A DNA stretch of 43,580 nt, taken from assembly GCA_947165675.1 (NCBI GenBank), contig CAMVBJ010000029.1:1-43580 (forward strand), read 5' to 3'. Below, piece by piece: positions 22,237-33,266 of this stretch. Each line of letters opens with the position of its first letter. The first letter of the stretch is position 1. Both the position numbers and the translations under genes were made by a program. A model generated the notes under the pieces. The model did no database searches, was not told the origin of the DNA, and saw nothing but the letters and a program-made list of their open reading frames with translations. This DNA is from an uncultured Prevotellaceae bacterium (GTDB taxonomy: Bacteria; Bacteroidota; Bacteroidia; Bacteroidales; Muribaculaceae).

Positions 22237-23631
22237 ATGTTACTCATTTATCAAATTAAAGTTGGCCTCTGCCTCATCGCCTTCTACCTGCTGTGGAAGT
22301 TGCTGCTTAGCCGCGAGACGTTCCACCGGTTCAACCGTGTCGCCCTACTGGCGGTCATGGTTATCGCGTTGGTACTGCCGTGGATCAAGATTTCAGTTGA
22401 TGCCATGGCCCCTGTTGCCAGGCAGATGGTGACGCTGGAGGACTTGATTGTGACCCCCGATGGTGCTGTTCGAGCACAACAGGCATCTCCGTCATGGACT
22501 GTAATGGGCATCGTCACTGCGGTCTATTTCATCGGGATGGCTCTGGTAGCCGCATGGCTGCTGCATAGCCAATGGAACCTGCGCCGCATGATGAAAAAGG
22601 GGCGTAAGGAATCACTACCTGGCGGTATCACATTGCATATTGTCCCTGGCGACCTGGCTCCGTTCAGCTACTTCAATCACATCGTGATCAACGAGCAGGA
22701 TTACCGTGATAACCCGCGTGAGATACTTATCCACGAGCAGGCACACATCGACCTGCGGCATTCATGGGATGTGATGTTCTTTGGGCTGGTAACCTTGTTC
22801 CAATGGTGGAATCCGGCATCCTGGCTGTTGAACAATGAACTGAGGCAAGTGCATGAGTATGAGGCCGATGAGGCCGTATTAAACGCTAACGTCGACGTAA
22901 AGCAGTACCAGTTGCTGCTCATACGAAAGTCCGTCGGGGACCAGCTATTCTCGATGGCAAATAACTTCAATTATCAATCTCTAAAAAAACGAATCCGTAT
23001 GATGACGATGAAAAAAAGCAGCCGATGGAATACTTTGCGTGCGCTGGCTGTGGTGCCCGTGATAGCATTGGCGCTGTTGGCCTTTGCCAACAACAAGAGT
23101 ATAGCAGCAGTAGTGACGGCGAGTGTTCCGCAAGATCGCGCTGTCCAGTCAGAAATGCAGTCGCCCGAGCCCGTCCAGGTCGAGGCCGCTACCCAGCCTG
23201 TCGAGGCTGAGGCCACTGCTGAGGCTGTCGAGATGAATACCGAGGAGCAGGCTCCACAAGATACTAAACCCCAGTCCGATGATAAGGTCTATAAATCTGT
23301 CGAGCAGATGCCCCGATTCCCGGGTGGGGAATTCGGACTGATGAAATACCTGCAGGGAAACATCAAATATCCACCCGAGGCTGCAAAGAACAAGATTGAA
23401 GGCCGTGTCATTCTCCAGTTTGTCGTTGAAAAGACCGGCGAGGTGGGAGAAGTCAAGGTCGTCCGCCCGATCAGTGAGGAACTTGACGCCGAGGCAGTAC
23501 GTGTGGTCAAATCCCTGCCCAAGTTCGAACCTGGCCGCCAAGACGGCGAAGCCGTAGCAGTGTGGTACACCATACCCGTCAGCTTCAAGCTCCAGAGTAA
23601 GCCTCAGCCTCAGCCACAAGAAGGCGAGTAA
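22237..23631 (+). CDS. blaR1: BlaR1/MecR1-family M56 peptidase fused to a TonB C-terminal domain
   Basis: The 464-residue membrane protein has spans near residues 5-22, 35-52 and 88-109, then the M56 zinc-peptidase motif HEQAH (166-170) with the downstream EYEAD (207-211), and another span at about 270-290. A Pro/Glu/Ala/Gln-rich linker (VQVEAATQPVEAEATAEAVE) leads to a TonB C-terminal domain (about 370-455: MPRFPGGEFGLMKYLQGNIK, YPPEAA, GRVILQFVVEKTGEVGEVKV). The penicillin-binding sensor domain of true BlaR1 is absent. It presumably senses an envelope signal and cleaves BlaI. The TonB domain may serve as the sensor or join energy transfer. Confidence 0.9.
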   Translation: MLLIYQIKVGLCLIAFYLLWKLLLSRETFHRFNRVALLAVMVIALVLPWIKISVDAMAPVARQMVTLEDLIVTPDGAVRAQQASPSWTVMGIVTAVYFIGMALVAAWLLHSQWNLRRMMKKGRKESLPGGITLHIVPGDLAPFSYFNHIVINEQDYRDNPREILIHEQAHIDLRHSWDVMFFGLVTLFQWWNPASWLLNNELRQVHEYEADEAVLNANVDVKQYQLLLIRKSVGDQLFSMANNFNYQSLKKRIRMMTMKKSSRWNTLRALAVVPVIALALLAFANNKSIAAVVTASVPQDRAVQSEMQSPEPVQVEAATQPVEAEATAEAVEMNTEEQAPQDTKPQSDDKVYKSVEQMPRFPGGEFGLMKYLQGNIKYPPEAAKNKIEGRVILQFVVEKTGEVGEVKVVRPISEELDAEAVRVVKSLPKFEPGRQDGEAVAVWYTIPVSFKLQSKPQPQPQEGE

Positions 23632-23663
23632 TTCTACACTTATCCAATTGTAATATACAGTAG

Positions 23664-23698
23664 CGTGAGTTCGATGAAACCTAGTCGTTGGACTCACG
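23664..23698. repeat. Short dyad between blaR1 and the LRR gene
   Basis: CGTGAGT (23664-23670) and ACTCACG (23692-23698) pair around a 21-nt loop, 20 nt before the LRR start codon. There is no T-run. It could affect LRR translation or be the end of the blaR1 transcript. Confidence 0.45.
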
Positions 23699-23718
23699 TT
23701 ATATCGACCAGCATCACT

Positions 23719-26022
23719 ATGAAACCGTTCATCAAAAACGCCATCCTGCTGGTAAGCATCCTGCTACCCACCTTCATCACTGGGCAAAACCTGGAAGTCG
23801 GCAACATATACTATCACATCATTGATGGCCATGCCATCGTCACCAGCGGCACCTATCCCTATTACGGCGATGTGGCCATTCCTGACTCCATCTGCCACAA
23901 TGATAGTGTTTTCCCGGTTGTTGCCATCGGCCGTGCGGCATTTCGCGACTGCTCGGCCCTCACAAGCGTAACTATCCCGAGCACTATTACAGCAATCGGG
24001 GAACATGCCTTTGCAGGGTGCACGGGACTGGACAGCGTGGTAATCAGCAATCTGGACCGCTGGTGTGGCATCAACTTCGAATCGGAGTCGGCCAATCCCT
24101 GTTATCATGCTCACCGCTTGTTTTTGAAGGGGATGGAAGTTACTGAACCGGTGTTTTCTGATACGGTCACGACAATTGGCTCGTTCGCGTTCTCGGGGTG
24201 CACATCAATCATCAGCATCAATATCCCGAGTGCTGTGACGAGTATCGGCAGCGCATTGTTCAGCAATTGCACTTCGCTCACTTCCATTACCGTGGATGAT
24301 GGTAACCCCGTCTATGATTCCCGCGACAGCTGTAATGCCATCATCGAAACGGCAAGCGGAGAGTTGATTGCCGGATGCCAGAGCTCCGTCATTCCCGCCA
24401 GCGTGACCGCCATCGGCGATTGGGCTTTCTACTGCTGCACGGGCCTGACCAGCATTTATATCCCAAATTCTGTGAGCATAATAGGCTTTGAGGCCTTTTA
24501 TCGCTGCTCGTCACTCATTGGTGTGAATATCCCCAATTCGGTCAGGGTTATCGGTTACCAGGCTTTTTATGGCTGTTCGTCACTCAGGGGGATTCACATC
24601 CCCGGCAGCGTCAGGAGCATCGGCGACTCGGCCTTTGAATACTGCCCATCGCTCACTAGCATGAGTGTGGCTAGCGACAACCCGCGGTATGATTCGCGTG
24701 ACGAGTGCAACGCCATTATCGAGACCCGCGAGAACACACTGGTAGCGGGCTGCCGCAATACTGTCATCCCCGCCTCTGTCAAGGCGGTTGGCGACTACGC
24801 TTTCTCGGGATGCTCAACGCTCTCCAGCATCGATATCCCCGTCGGTGTGGACTCGGTGGGCGACTATGCCTTCAGGGGATGTACCGTCCTGCGCAGTGTC
24901 ACCTTCCCCATGGGTCTCAACAGCATCGGCGCTTCGGCATTCTTTGACTGCAAAGCACTCAACCGTGTGGAAATCCCTGCCACGGTACGCACTATTGGCG
25001 CTTTTGCATTCGAGCATTGCCCGGCAATCTACAGCATGAGTGTGGCCAGCGGTAATTCCTGCTATGACTCACGTGACAGTTGCAACGCCATCATTGAGAC
25101 AGCAACGGGCACATTGGTGGCCGGTTGCATGAACACCGTCATTCCCGCAACGGTCACCTCGATTGGCGACAACGCCTTCAGCGGATGTTTCATGCTCACT
25201 TCGCTCAGCATTCCCAAGTCGGTCACTTCGCTCGGCAACAATGCGTTCGCGGAATGCTCTTCCCTCTCTAGCATCGACATCCCCTCCTCGGTGACGTATA
25301 TCGGTGACGCGGCTTTTAGCGGATGCTCGGCCCTTAAGACTCTGGACATCCCCAACTCGGTCAGTTCACTGGGACAGGCGGCCTTTGGCGGATGTAGCTC
25401 ACTGGAAAGTATCAATCTCCCCAAATCTGTCTCTTCGATAGGCGACTTCGAGTTCTATGGCTGTACCCTGCTCAAGGCCATCAATATACCCGAGACCGTA
25501 CGGTCCATCGGAACGGCAGCTTTCCGCGGTTGCTTTTCGCTGACCGCTATCAACATTCCCAAGTCTGTCACCTCGATTGGAAGCTCGGCATTCAGGGAGT
25601 GCCCGTCGCTCGCGAGAATGACGGTTGCAAGCGGTAATCCCCATTACGATTCACGCCAGGGCTGTAACGCCATTATCGAGGCGGCCACGGGCACACTGAT
25701 TGCTGGCTGCCGCAAAACCGTCATACCGGCTTCGGTCACGGCCATCGGTTACGCCGCCTTCGACGGATGCGTTTTCCTCGAGTCGATATCCATTCCAGAT
25801 GCCGTGACGCTCATCGGACGCAAGGCCTTCAACAACTGCACGGGACTGAAAGATGTCGTGTGTGGCATTGCCGATCCTGCACTGGTCGCCACATCGCCTG
25901 ACGCCTTCATGTTGCCATCGGGCGACTACAGTGACCGCACCCTCCACGTTCCCTCGACGTCCATTTCGTCCTATCAGGGCTGCTCCCCGTGGAATGAGCA
26001 ATTCGGCCGTATCGAGGAATAA
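23719..26022 (+). CDS. BspA-like leucine-rich-repeat (LRR_5) surface protein
   Basis: The 767-residue protein has a signal peptide (MKPFIKNAILLVSILLPTFI, cleavage near TGQ) and about 24 repeats of roughly 23 residues of the type SIGDYAFSGCSTLSSIDIP. Four or more longer insert blocks contain YDSR..CNAIIE....L.AGC...VIP, which divide the solenoid into sections. BspA-type LRR proteins of oral and gut Bacteroidota bind host matrix or other cells. I see no sorting tail or lipobox, so how it is held at the surface is unclear. ATG 23719 is chosen over 23665 because it begins the signal peptide. Confidence 0.88.
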   Translation: MKPFIKNAILLVSILLPTFITGQNLEVGNIYYHIIDGHAIVTSGTYPYYGDVAIPDSICHNDSVFPVVAIGRAAFRDCSALTSVTIPSTITAIGEHAFAGCTGLDSVVISNLDRWCGINFESESANPCYHAHRLFLKGMEVTEPVFSDTVTTIGSFAFSGCTSIISINIPSAVTSIGSALFSNCTSLTSITVDDGNPVYDSRDSCNAIIETASGELIAGCQSSVIPASVTAIGDWAFYCCTGLTSIYIPNSVSIIGFEAFYRCSSLIGVNIPNSVRVIGYQAFYGCSSLRGIHIPGSVRSIGDSAFEYCPSLTSMSVASDNPRYDSRDECNAIIETRENTLVAGCRNTVIPASVKAVGDYAFSGCSTLSSIDIPVGVDSVGDYAFRGCTVLRSVTFPMGLNSIGASAFFDCKALNRVEIPATVRTIGAFAFEHCPAIYSMSVASGNSCYDSRDSCNAIIETATGTLVAGCMNTVIPATVTSIGDNAFSGCFMLTSLSIPKSVTSLGNNAFAECSSLSSIDIPSSVTYIGDAAFSGCSALKTLDIPNSVSSLGQAAFGGCSSLESINLPKSVSSIGDFEFYGCTLLKAINIPETVRSIGTAAFRGCFSLTAINIPKSVTSIGSSAFRECPSLARMTVASGNPHYDSRQGCNAIIEAATGTLIAGCRKTVIPASVTAIGYAAFDGCVFLESISIPDAVTLIGRKAFNNCTGLKDVVCGIADPALVATSPDAFMLPSGDYSDRTLHVPSTSISSYQGCSPWNEQFGRIEE

Positions 26023-26118
26023 GTTACCGCAACCAAAAACAAAGGTCCAAGGACTAATATTATCACGCACCCACATGTGTAAATAGTCAGGTAACTGTTA
26101 CTTGCAATAATCCACAGT

Positions 26119-26156
26119 AAAAAATACCCCTGGTGGCACGGATGCGGCACCAGGGG
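26119..26156 (-). terminator. Strong terminator downstream of gyrB
   Basis: On the minus strand CCCCTGGTG and CACCAGGGG (26156-26148 and 26135-26127) form a 9-bp stem, followed by TATTTTTT. A second GC-rich hairpin, GCGGGG/CCCCGC at about 26184-26201, lies between it and the gyrB stop. The LRR gene converges from the left. Confidence 0.8.
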
Positions 26157-26219
26157 AGTAGAAGAAAAAATATATATCGGCGCGGGGATTACGCCCCGCG
26201 TAACCAGAGACACAAGTGA

Positions 26220-28262
<2,043 letters not shown>

Positions 28263-28325
28263 TTACAAAAAAATGCCCATTTGCCAACACTTTCAATCCT
28301 TAAAAAACCATAATTCATTCGACCC

Positions 28326-28349
28326 TTTGACGCAATTGTTTTACTTTTG
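28326..28349 (+). promoter_or_regulatory. Promoter placed to give a nearly leaderless mRNA
   Basis: TTTG (28326-28329) and TACTTTTG (28342-28349) precede ATG 28355 by only 5 nt after the -7 box, so transcription should start at or next to the start codon. Confidence 0.55.
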
Positions 28350-28354
28350 CAGTG

Positions 28355-29722
28355 ATGAAACTGCCTGGAGGGTTTATAGAGCAATTACGCGGGCTGTTGC
28401 CCGATGAATGGGAACAGTTGGTCGGCGCTATCACGTCGAGCGAACCCAGTGTAGCCGTTCGCGTCAATGGCGGCCGTGGCGTCGAGGTTGCCGATGGCAT
28501 GCGCCGTGTGCCATGGTGCAGCCAGGGCTTTTACACCGACGGACGCCCGGCATTCACCTTTGACCCCGACTGGCACGCAGGGCGTTACTACGTCCAGGAT
28601 GCGTCATCCATGTTCATCACCCATGTTATCAAGCATTTCATCCATGAGCCCGTGCGTTACCTGGACCTGTGTGCCGCCCCTGGGGGCAAGACCACAGCAG
28701 CCATCCAGTCCTTGCCTGAAGGATCGCTGGTTGTCGCCAACGAGATCGTTCCGCCACGGGCACGTGTCCTGGCCGATAATGTCATCCGCTGGGGATCGCC
28801 CTACTGTGTAGTAACCAGCAACGCTCCAGCCAAGATAGGCAAACTGACCCACTTCTTTGACGTCATTGCCACCGATGTGCCATGTAGCGGCGAGGGCATG
28901 ATGCGCAAGGATGCCGAAGCCGTGGCCCAATGGTCGCCCGAACTGGTCGAGCAGTGCGCCCAGCGGCAACGTGAAATCCTCACAGACGCATGGCAGGCCC
29001 TCAGACCAGGTGGCCTGCTCATCTACAGTACCTGCACCTACAATCACAAGGAGAACGAACAAATCGCCGATTTCATCATGCAGGAGCTGGGTGCCACTTC
29101 ACTTGAGGTGCCCACCGAAGCCTCATGGGGCCTCCACGGCGCCATCGGCAGTGATGCCCACTGCTACCGCTTCATGCCTCATCGGGTGGACGGTGAGGGG
29201 CTGTTTATGGCGGCTTTCCGCAAGGATGGAAAAAGCCCGCGACAGGACCTCCGCATCAAAGCGAAAAACGTCAAAAAAGTCGATGAAACCGTCCTCAACT
29301 GGCTATCTGCCCCCCATCAATTCGTTATTGACCAGCAAGGCGAACTGCTGATTGCCGTGCCACAGGACATACAGCGTGAAGTCATTGCCCTGCGCACTTC
29401 ATTAAATGTATTACACGCTGGCGTGGAATTAGCCACCGTGATGGGACGCAAGACAGTACCTCACCACGCGATAGCCATGTCAACCGCGAGGGCCATCGAC
29501 GCATTCCCCACCTGCAACGTTGATTATAGCACCGCCCTGCGCTACCTGCGTGGCGAGTCCATCACGATGGATGCTGCTCGTGGCCACATACTGGTTGCCC
29601 ACCATGGCGCCATATTGGGTTTCGCTTACAATCTGGGCAACCGCGCCAATAATCTCTACCCAAAACCGCAACGCATCCTCAGCACCCACACACCCGAACT
29701 CAAACCGATCGTCATACCGTAA
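28355..29722 (+). CDS. rsmF: RsmF/NOL1-NOP2-sun-family RNA m5C methyltransferase
   Basis: The 455-residue protein has an N-terminal RNA-binding region (LPGGFIEQLRGLLPDEWEQL), then the SAM-dependent core: YYVQDASSMF, LDLCAAPGGKTTAAIQ, the catalytic pair ATDVPCSGEGMMRKD and LLIYSTCTYNHKENE (two conserved Cys), and MPHRVDGEGLFMAAFRK. A C-terminal PUA-like domain (ALRYLRGESI, ILVAHHGAILGFAYNLGNRA) supports RsmF (16S m5C1407) over RsmB. The symbol rests on domain layout. It is divergent from gyrB, and the hydrolase gene follows 49 nt later. Confidence 0.85.
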   Translation: MKLPGGFIEQLRGLLPDEWEQLVGAITSSEPSVAVRVNGGRGVEVADGMRRVPWCSQGFYTDGRPAFTFDPDWHAGRYYVQDASSMFITHVIKHFIHEPVRYLDLCAAPGGKTTAAIQSLPEGSLVVANEIVPPRARVLADNVIRWGSPYCVVTSNAPAKIGKLTHFFDVIATDVPCSGEGMMRKDAEAVAQWSPELVEQCAQRQREILTDAWQALRPGGLLIYSTCTYNHKENEQIADFIMQELGATSLEVPTEASWGLHGAIGSDAHCYRFMPHRVDGEGLFMAAFRKDGKSPRQDLRIKAKNVKKVDETVLNWLSAPHQFVIDQQGELLIAVPQDIQREVIALRTSLNVLHAGVELATVMGRKTVPHHAIAMSTARAIDAFPTCNVDYSTALRYLRGESITMDAARGHILVAHHGAILGFAYNLGNRANNLYPKPQRILSTHTPELKPIVIP

Positions 29723-29771
29723 TTCCACTAACGGTTTGTCGGGGTGGAACTTTTTTTAGATTTTGCACACG

Positions 29772-30455
29772 ATGGAAGTAAAAGAGTTGCAATTTGAACA
29801 CCGCAGGGTGTGCCTGTACCATCTGACAGAAGGCACGGCACCGCTCATCTATTCGATTGATTATCACGAGAACGGGCAGTTATTGCTTGATGCCTGCAAG
29901 CAGGTGGATTGCAAGGGATTCAATTTGGTCACCATCAGCGGCCTGCACTGGAACCAGGAGCTATCACCATGGCCTGTCGAAACCGTCGTTTCCAAGGATG
30001 ATAACTTCTCGGGCGGCGCTGATGAATGGTTACCCTTGCTCACGGACGAAATCGTGCCTCAAGTCGAACATCTGCTCGATGCGGCTCCCGCGTGGCGATG
30101 CCTGGCAGGCTACTCGCTGGCGGGCTTGTTTGCCATGTGGACAGCCTACCAGACAGTCTTATTCACCCGCATCCTGTCGGCGTCGGGCTCCATGTGGTAC
30201 CCTAATTGGCTGGAATATGCCCGGCAGCATGAACCCGCTGCAAAACTCAGCGGGGTGTACCTCTCGGTGGGCGACAAGGAAAGCACCTCACGCAACGCCG
30301 TGTTGCAAACCGTGGGCGATCGCACTCAAGCACTTGCCCGCCTGATGACTGACCGAGGAGTCAACACGAAGTTTGAATTCAATCCAGGCAACCACTTCAA
30401 GAATCCACCCCTCAGGGTCGTGAAGGGCATCAAGTGGCTGCTGGAAAACTCTTGA
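29772..30455 (+). CDS. Alpha/beta-hydrolase, esterase-like
   Basis: The 227-residue protein has the nucleophile elbow LAGYSLAGLFAMW (GYSLAG, Ser about 116), a later strand with GVYLSVGDKEST, and a candidate catalytic His in NPGNHFKNP near the end, consistent with a small Fes/IroE-like esterase. There is no signal peptide, so it is probably cytoplasmic. ATG 29772 is chosen over the in-frame TTG at 29763. The substrate cannot be told. It is co-oriented with and close to the methyltransferase gene. Confidence 0.75.
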   Translation: MEVKELQFEHRRVCLYHLTEGTAPLIYSIDYHENGQLLLDACKQVDCKGFNLVTISGLHWNQELSPWPVETVVSKDDNFSGGADEWLPLLTDEIVPQVEHLLDAAPAWRCLAGYSLAGLFAMWTAYQTVLFTRILSASGSMWYPNWLEYARQHEPAAKLSGVYLSVGDKESTSRNAVLQTVGDRTQALARLMTDRGVNTKFEFNPGNHFKNPPLRVVKGIKWLLENS

Positions 30456-30825
30456 TTCCCGGGGTTATTTCCTGTTTTCAGCAATGGGACATGCCACGAT
30501 CATTCAGAGTATAGAAGACACTCAACACGGGACACGCCATTTAGCATTAAAAGAAAGGCAATAACCAAACCCTGCGGGGCTAACGCGAATTACGCGAATC
30601 TTACGAATGGACGCGAAACTGTTTTATATTCATTTCGTGTCATTAGTCTGATTAGCGAAATGAGCGTTAAAAACTTTTCAGGGTCAAACTGCGAGTCGGT
30701 TTTTAACCTTTTTAGCCAGGGAAAACCTACGTATTTCACTTATTTTAAAGATTTAGGACCATCAATCATATCGCCATTTGATAGCAAAATTGTACCTTTG
30801 CACCTTCAAAAAATCAAAGAACTCG
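30456..30825. other. Intergenic region with palindromic element, copy 2
   Basis: CCCTGCGGGGCTAACGC (30570-30586) is the left arm of the element seen at 19571. After a divergent middle, AGCGAAATGAGCGTTAAA near 30655-30672 matches the inner right side (AGCGAAATCAGCATTA). TTTCCTGTTTTCAGCAATGG near 30469 is shared with 43530. The 60-codon frame at 30660-30842 overlaps the element and the MATE promoter and is not called. Confidence 0.65.
30777..30800 (+). promoter_or_regulatory. Promoter of the MATE gene
   Basis: TTTG (30777-30780) and TACCTTTG (30793-30800), 25 nt before ATG 30826. The spacing is short but the -7 box is a good match. Confidence 0.55.
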
Positions 30826-32175
30826 ATGCACAGGCAGGATAACTACACATTCTTGACGACGGCTCCCGTCAGACAGGTGATACCGGCGATGGCGGTTCCC
30901 ACTGTCATTAGCATGCTTGTGACGAGTATCTACAACCTGGTGGACACCTACTATGTGGGGCTGCTCAATACCCAGGCTACAGCCGCCGTGGGTGTGGCGT
31001 TTCCAGTGATGGCCATTATCCAATCCATCGGTTTCCTGTTCGGACAGGGTTCTGGAACCTACATGTCACGCCACTTGGGGGCAAAGCGCGTTGAAGAGGC
31101 GCGCCAGATGGCAGCCACCTCATTTGTGGGTAGTGTCATCTGTGGCCTGGTCATCGCCATCGTGGGGCTCCTTTTCCTTAAACCATTATCCATCGCCCTG
31201 GGTTCAACACCCACCATATTGCCTTACACCATCGAATTCATGGGCGTGATTCTGCTGGGCGCACCGCTGATGACAGCCTCGATGGTCATCAACAATCAGA
31301 TGCGTTTCCAGGGCAATGCGACCCAAGCGATGTATGGCATGGTCTCGGGGGCGGTGCTGAATGTACTGCTGGTGCCTCTGTTCATGTTCACCTTTGAGTT
31401 AGGCATCCTGGGCACCGCTATCGGTACAGTGCTGAGTCAGTTGTTCGGATTCATTGTGCTGTGGGTGATGTCTCGCCGTGGCGAGAATATCCCCATCCAG
31501 TTATCCCAAACCTCATGGCGTTGGCACTTCCAGCATGAAATCCTCAAGGGAGGCACGCCGTCGCTCACGCGACAAGCGCTGGCCAGCATTGCCACACTGA
31601 TGCTCAACGTGGCTGCTGGCACCTATGGCGATGCAGCCATTGCGGGCATGTCGATCGTGTCACGCTTGGCATTCATCATCTTTGCCATCATTATTGGCAT
31701 CGGTCAGGGTTATCAGCCATTCTGCGGCTTCAACTATGGAGCAGGATTGTATAAGCGCTTGCTCAAGGGGTTCTATTTCACCATCCTGCTCGACTTAGCT
31801 GTTTTGATCGTCTTGTGCGGTCCTGCCTTTGTATTTGCCGAAGAGCTGGTTGATATCTTGCGCGATGATCTCGAAGTTGTTGCCGTGGGAGCAGTCGCCC
31901 TGCGCTGGCAACTTGTTGCCCTGCCCATGGCTGCCGTGGTCACCGTGTGCAACATGACCTTGCAGACCAGTGGTCACAGCCTGCCAGCCAACATACTTGC
32001 CGCAGCCCGCAACGGTATCTTTTTTATTCCCTTGATTTTGATTCTTCCCCGGTTAATGGGTCTGTTCGGTGTCGAGATCTGCCAGGCCGTTTGTGACATC
32101 CTCGCCTTTCTTCTCGCCATCCCACTGATTATCCACTTCTTCCGCTCCCTGAGGCACAAGCGACAAAACGATTAG
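30826..32175 (+). CDS. MATE-family multidrug/Na+ antiporter
   Basis: The 449-residue protein has about twelve membrane spans in two homologous halves, with MATE landmarks: PTVISMLVTSIYNLVDTYYV, GFLFGQGSGTYMSRHLGAKR (loop 2-3), NNQMRFQGNATQAM, and in the second half GIGQGYQPFCGFNYGAGLYK and MTLQTSGHSLPANILAA. MATE pumps export cationic drugs or metabolites using Na+ or H+. ATG 30826 follows the promoter; the earlier in-frame ATG at 30778 lies inside it. panB converges from the right, 85 nt away. Confidence 0.9.
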   Translation: MHRQDNYTFLTTAPVRQVIPAMAVPTVISMLVTSIYNLVDTYYVGLLNTQATAAVGVAFPVMAIIQSIGFLFGQGSGTYMSRHLGAKRVEEARQMAATSFVGSVICGLVIAIVGLLFLKPLSIALGSTPTILPYTIEFMGVILLGAPLMTASMVINNQMRFQGNATQAMYGMVSGAVLNVLLVPLFMFTFELGILGTAIGTVLSQLFGFIVLWVMSRRGENIPIQLSQTSWRWHFQHEILKGGTPSLTRQALASIATLMLNVAAGTYGDAAIAGMSIVSRLAFIIFAIIIGIGQGYQPFCGFNYGAGLYKRLLKGFYFTILLDLAVLIVLCGPAFVFAEELVDILRDDLEVVAVGAVALRWQLVALPMAAVVTVCNMTLQTSGHSLPANILAAARNGIFFIPLILILPRLMGLFGVEICQAVCDILAFLLAIPLIIHFFRSLRHKRQND

Positions 32176-32260
32176 GCCATGATACAGCAGTTGCCCCTGT
32201 GATAAAACATCTATCGGAGGGGGTGTCATCGTTCTGGTTTTATGGCCTCAATGTGTGGAA

Positions 32261-33082
32261 TCAGTATTGCTCGTTCTCGTTGGGGAAATCGCCACTCTTG
32301 ACGTCGCTGATGTAGTTGCCGACACTGTCGATGATCTGCTCCCCCAGGTTGTTATAGACGCGCAAGAACTTGGGTTTGAACTCACGGTTCAGGCCCAGCA
32401 TGTCGTGAAGCACCAGCACCTGTCCACTGCAAGCGCCACCGCCTCCGATGCCGATTGTCGGCACGTTGATCGACTGGGTAACCTTAGCAGCCAGCGTTGC
32501 GGGTATCTTCTCTAACACGATGCCGAAGCAGCCAATCTCGGCCAGCACCTTGGCGTCGGCCAGCAGGCGTGTAGCTTCTGCTTCGTCCTGTGCTCGGGTG
32601 GAATAGGTCCCGAACTTGTTAATGCTTTGGGGCGTGAGTCCCAGGTGTCCCATCACGGGTATGCCAGCGCGCAGTATCATCTCGATGGCTCCACGCATCT
32701 CACGTCCACCCTCAAGCTTCACACCATCGGCACCGGTCTCGCGCATGATGCGCACCGCATTGCGTTGAGCCTCAATGGGATCACCCTGATAGGTACCAAA
32801 GGGCATATCCACAATGACCATCGCACGCTTAACAGCATGGGCCACAGTGCGTCCATACACAATCATGTCATCAATGGTGATGGGTATTGTCGTGGCGTTA
32901 CCCTGCATGACGTTGCTGGCGCTGTCACCCACCAGGATGATATCGATGCCGGCTTGATCAACAAGTGTGGCCATTGTGAAGTCGTAGGCAGTAATCATCG
33001 CGATTTTCTCGCCTGCGAGGCGCATGTCGGCAATGCGCTTGGTAGTGACCTTGCGAGGGTCTGATACAGTATAGGTTGACAT
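32261..33082 (-). CDS. panB: 3-methyl-2-oxobutanoate hydroxymethyltransferase
   Basis: The 273-residue enzyme transfers a hydroxymethyl group from methylene-THF to 2-oxoisovalerate, giving ketopantoate, the first step to pantothenate. Family marks: KIAMITAYDFTMATLVDQAG, DIILVGDSASNVMQG with the metal-binding Asp, VIVDMPFGTYQ, GADGVKLEGG, GIPVMGHLGLTPQS, and GIGGGGACSGQVLVLHDMLG, where many homologues have GAG and a D before GQ. Start ATG 33082 (MSTYTVSDPRKVT) fits the family better than 33127, which overlaps the -7 box. No other pan gene is near. Confidence 0.93.
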   Translation of the reverse strand: MSTYTVSDPRKVTTKRIADMRLAGEKIAMITAYDFTMATLVDQAGIDIILVGDSASNVMQGNATTIPITIDDMIVYGRTVAHAVKRAMVIVDMPFGTYQGDPIEAQRNAVRIMRETGADGVKLEGGREMRGAIEMILRAGIPVMGHLGLTPQSINKFGTYSTRAQDEAEATRLLADAKVLAEIGCFGIVLEKIPATLAAKVTQSINVPTIGIGGGGACSGQVLVLHDMLGLNREFKPKFLRVYNNLGEQIIDSVGNYISDVKSGDFPNENEQY

Positions 33083-33124
33083 TATTGTTCTGTAATAATA
33101 ATTTAATGAATTTTTAAATGGCTG

Positions 33125-33149
33125 CAAATGTACATGTTTTACTCACAAA
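33125..33149 (-). promoter_or_regulatory. Promoter of panB
   Basis: On the minus strand TTTG (33149-33146) and TACATTTG (33132-33125), 42 nt upstream of ATG 33082. Confidence 0.5.
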
Positions 33150-33266
33150 ATTCAAATTTTGAGCCTTGATTAAACCAAAAAAACTTTAAATCGTCTATTA
33201 TTTCGATTTTTATTGTTAATTTTGGCGCATTATCAATATAAACATAACTAAAAATAAGTAGAAATC

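Noticed and set aside
30660-30842. 60-codon frame before the MATE gene
   Set aside because: It overlaps the repeat element and the MATE promoter, and resembles no protein.
32176-32260. Terminator between the MATE gene and panB
   Set aside because: Only weak pairing is visible in this short convergent gap, so none is called.
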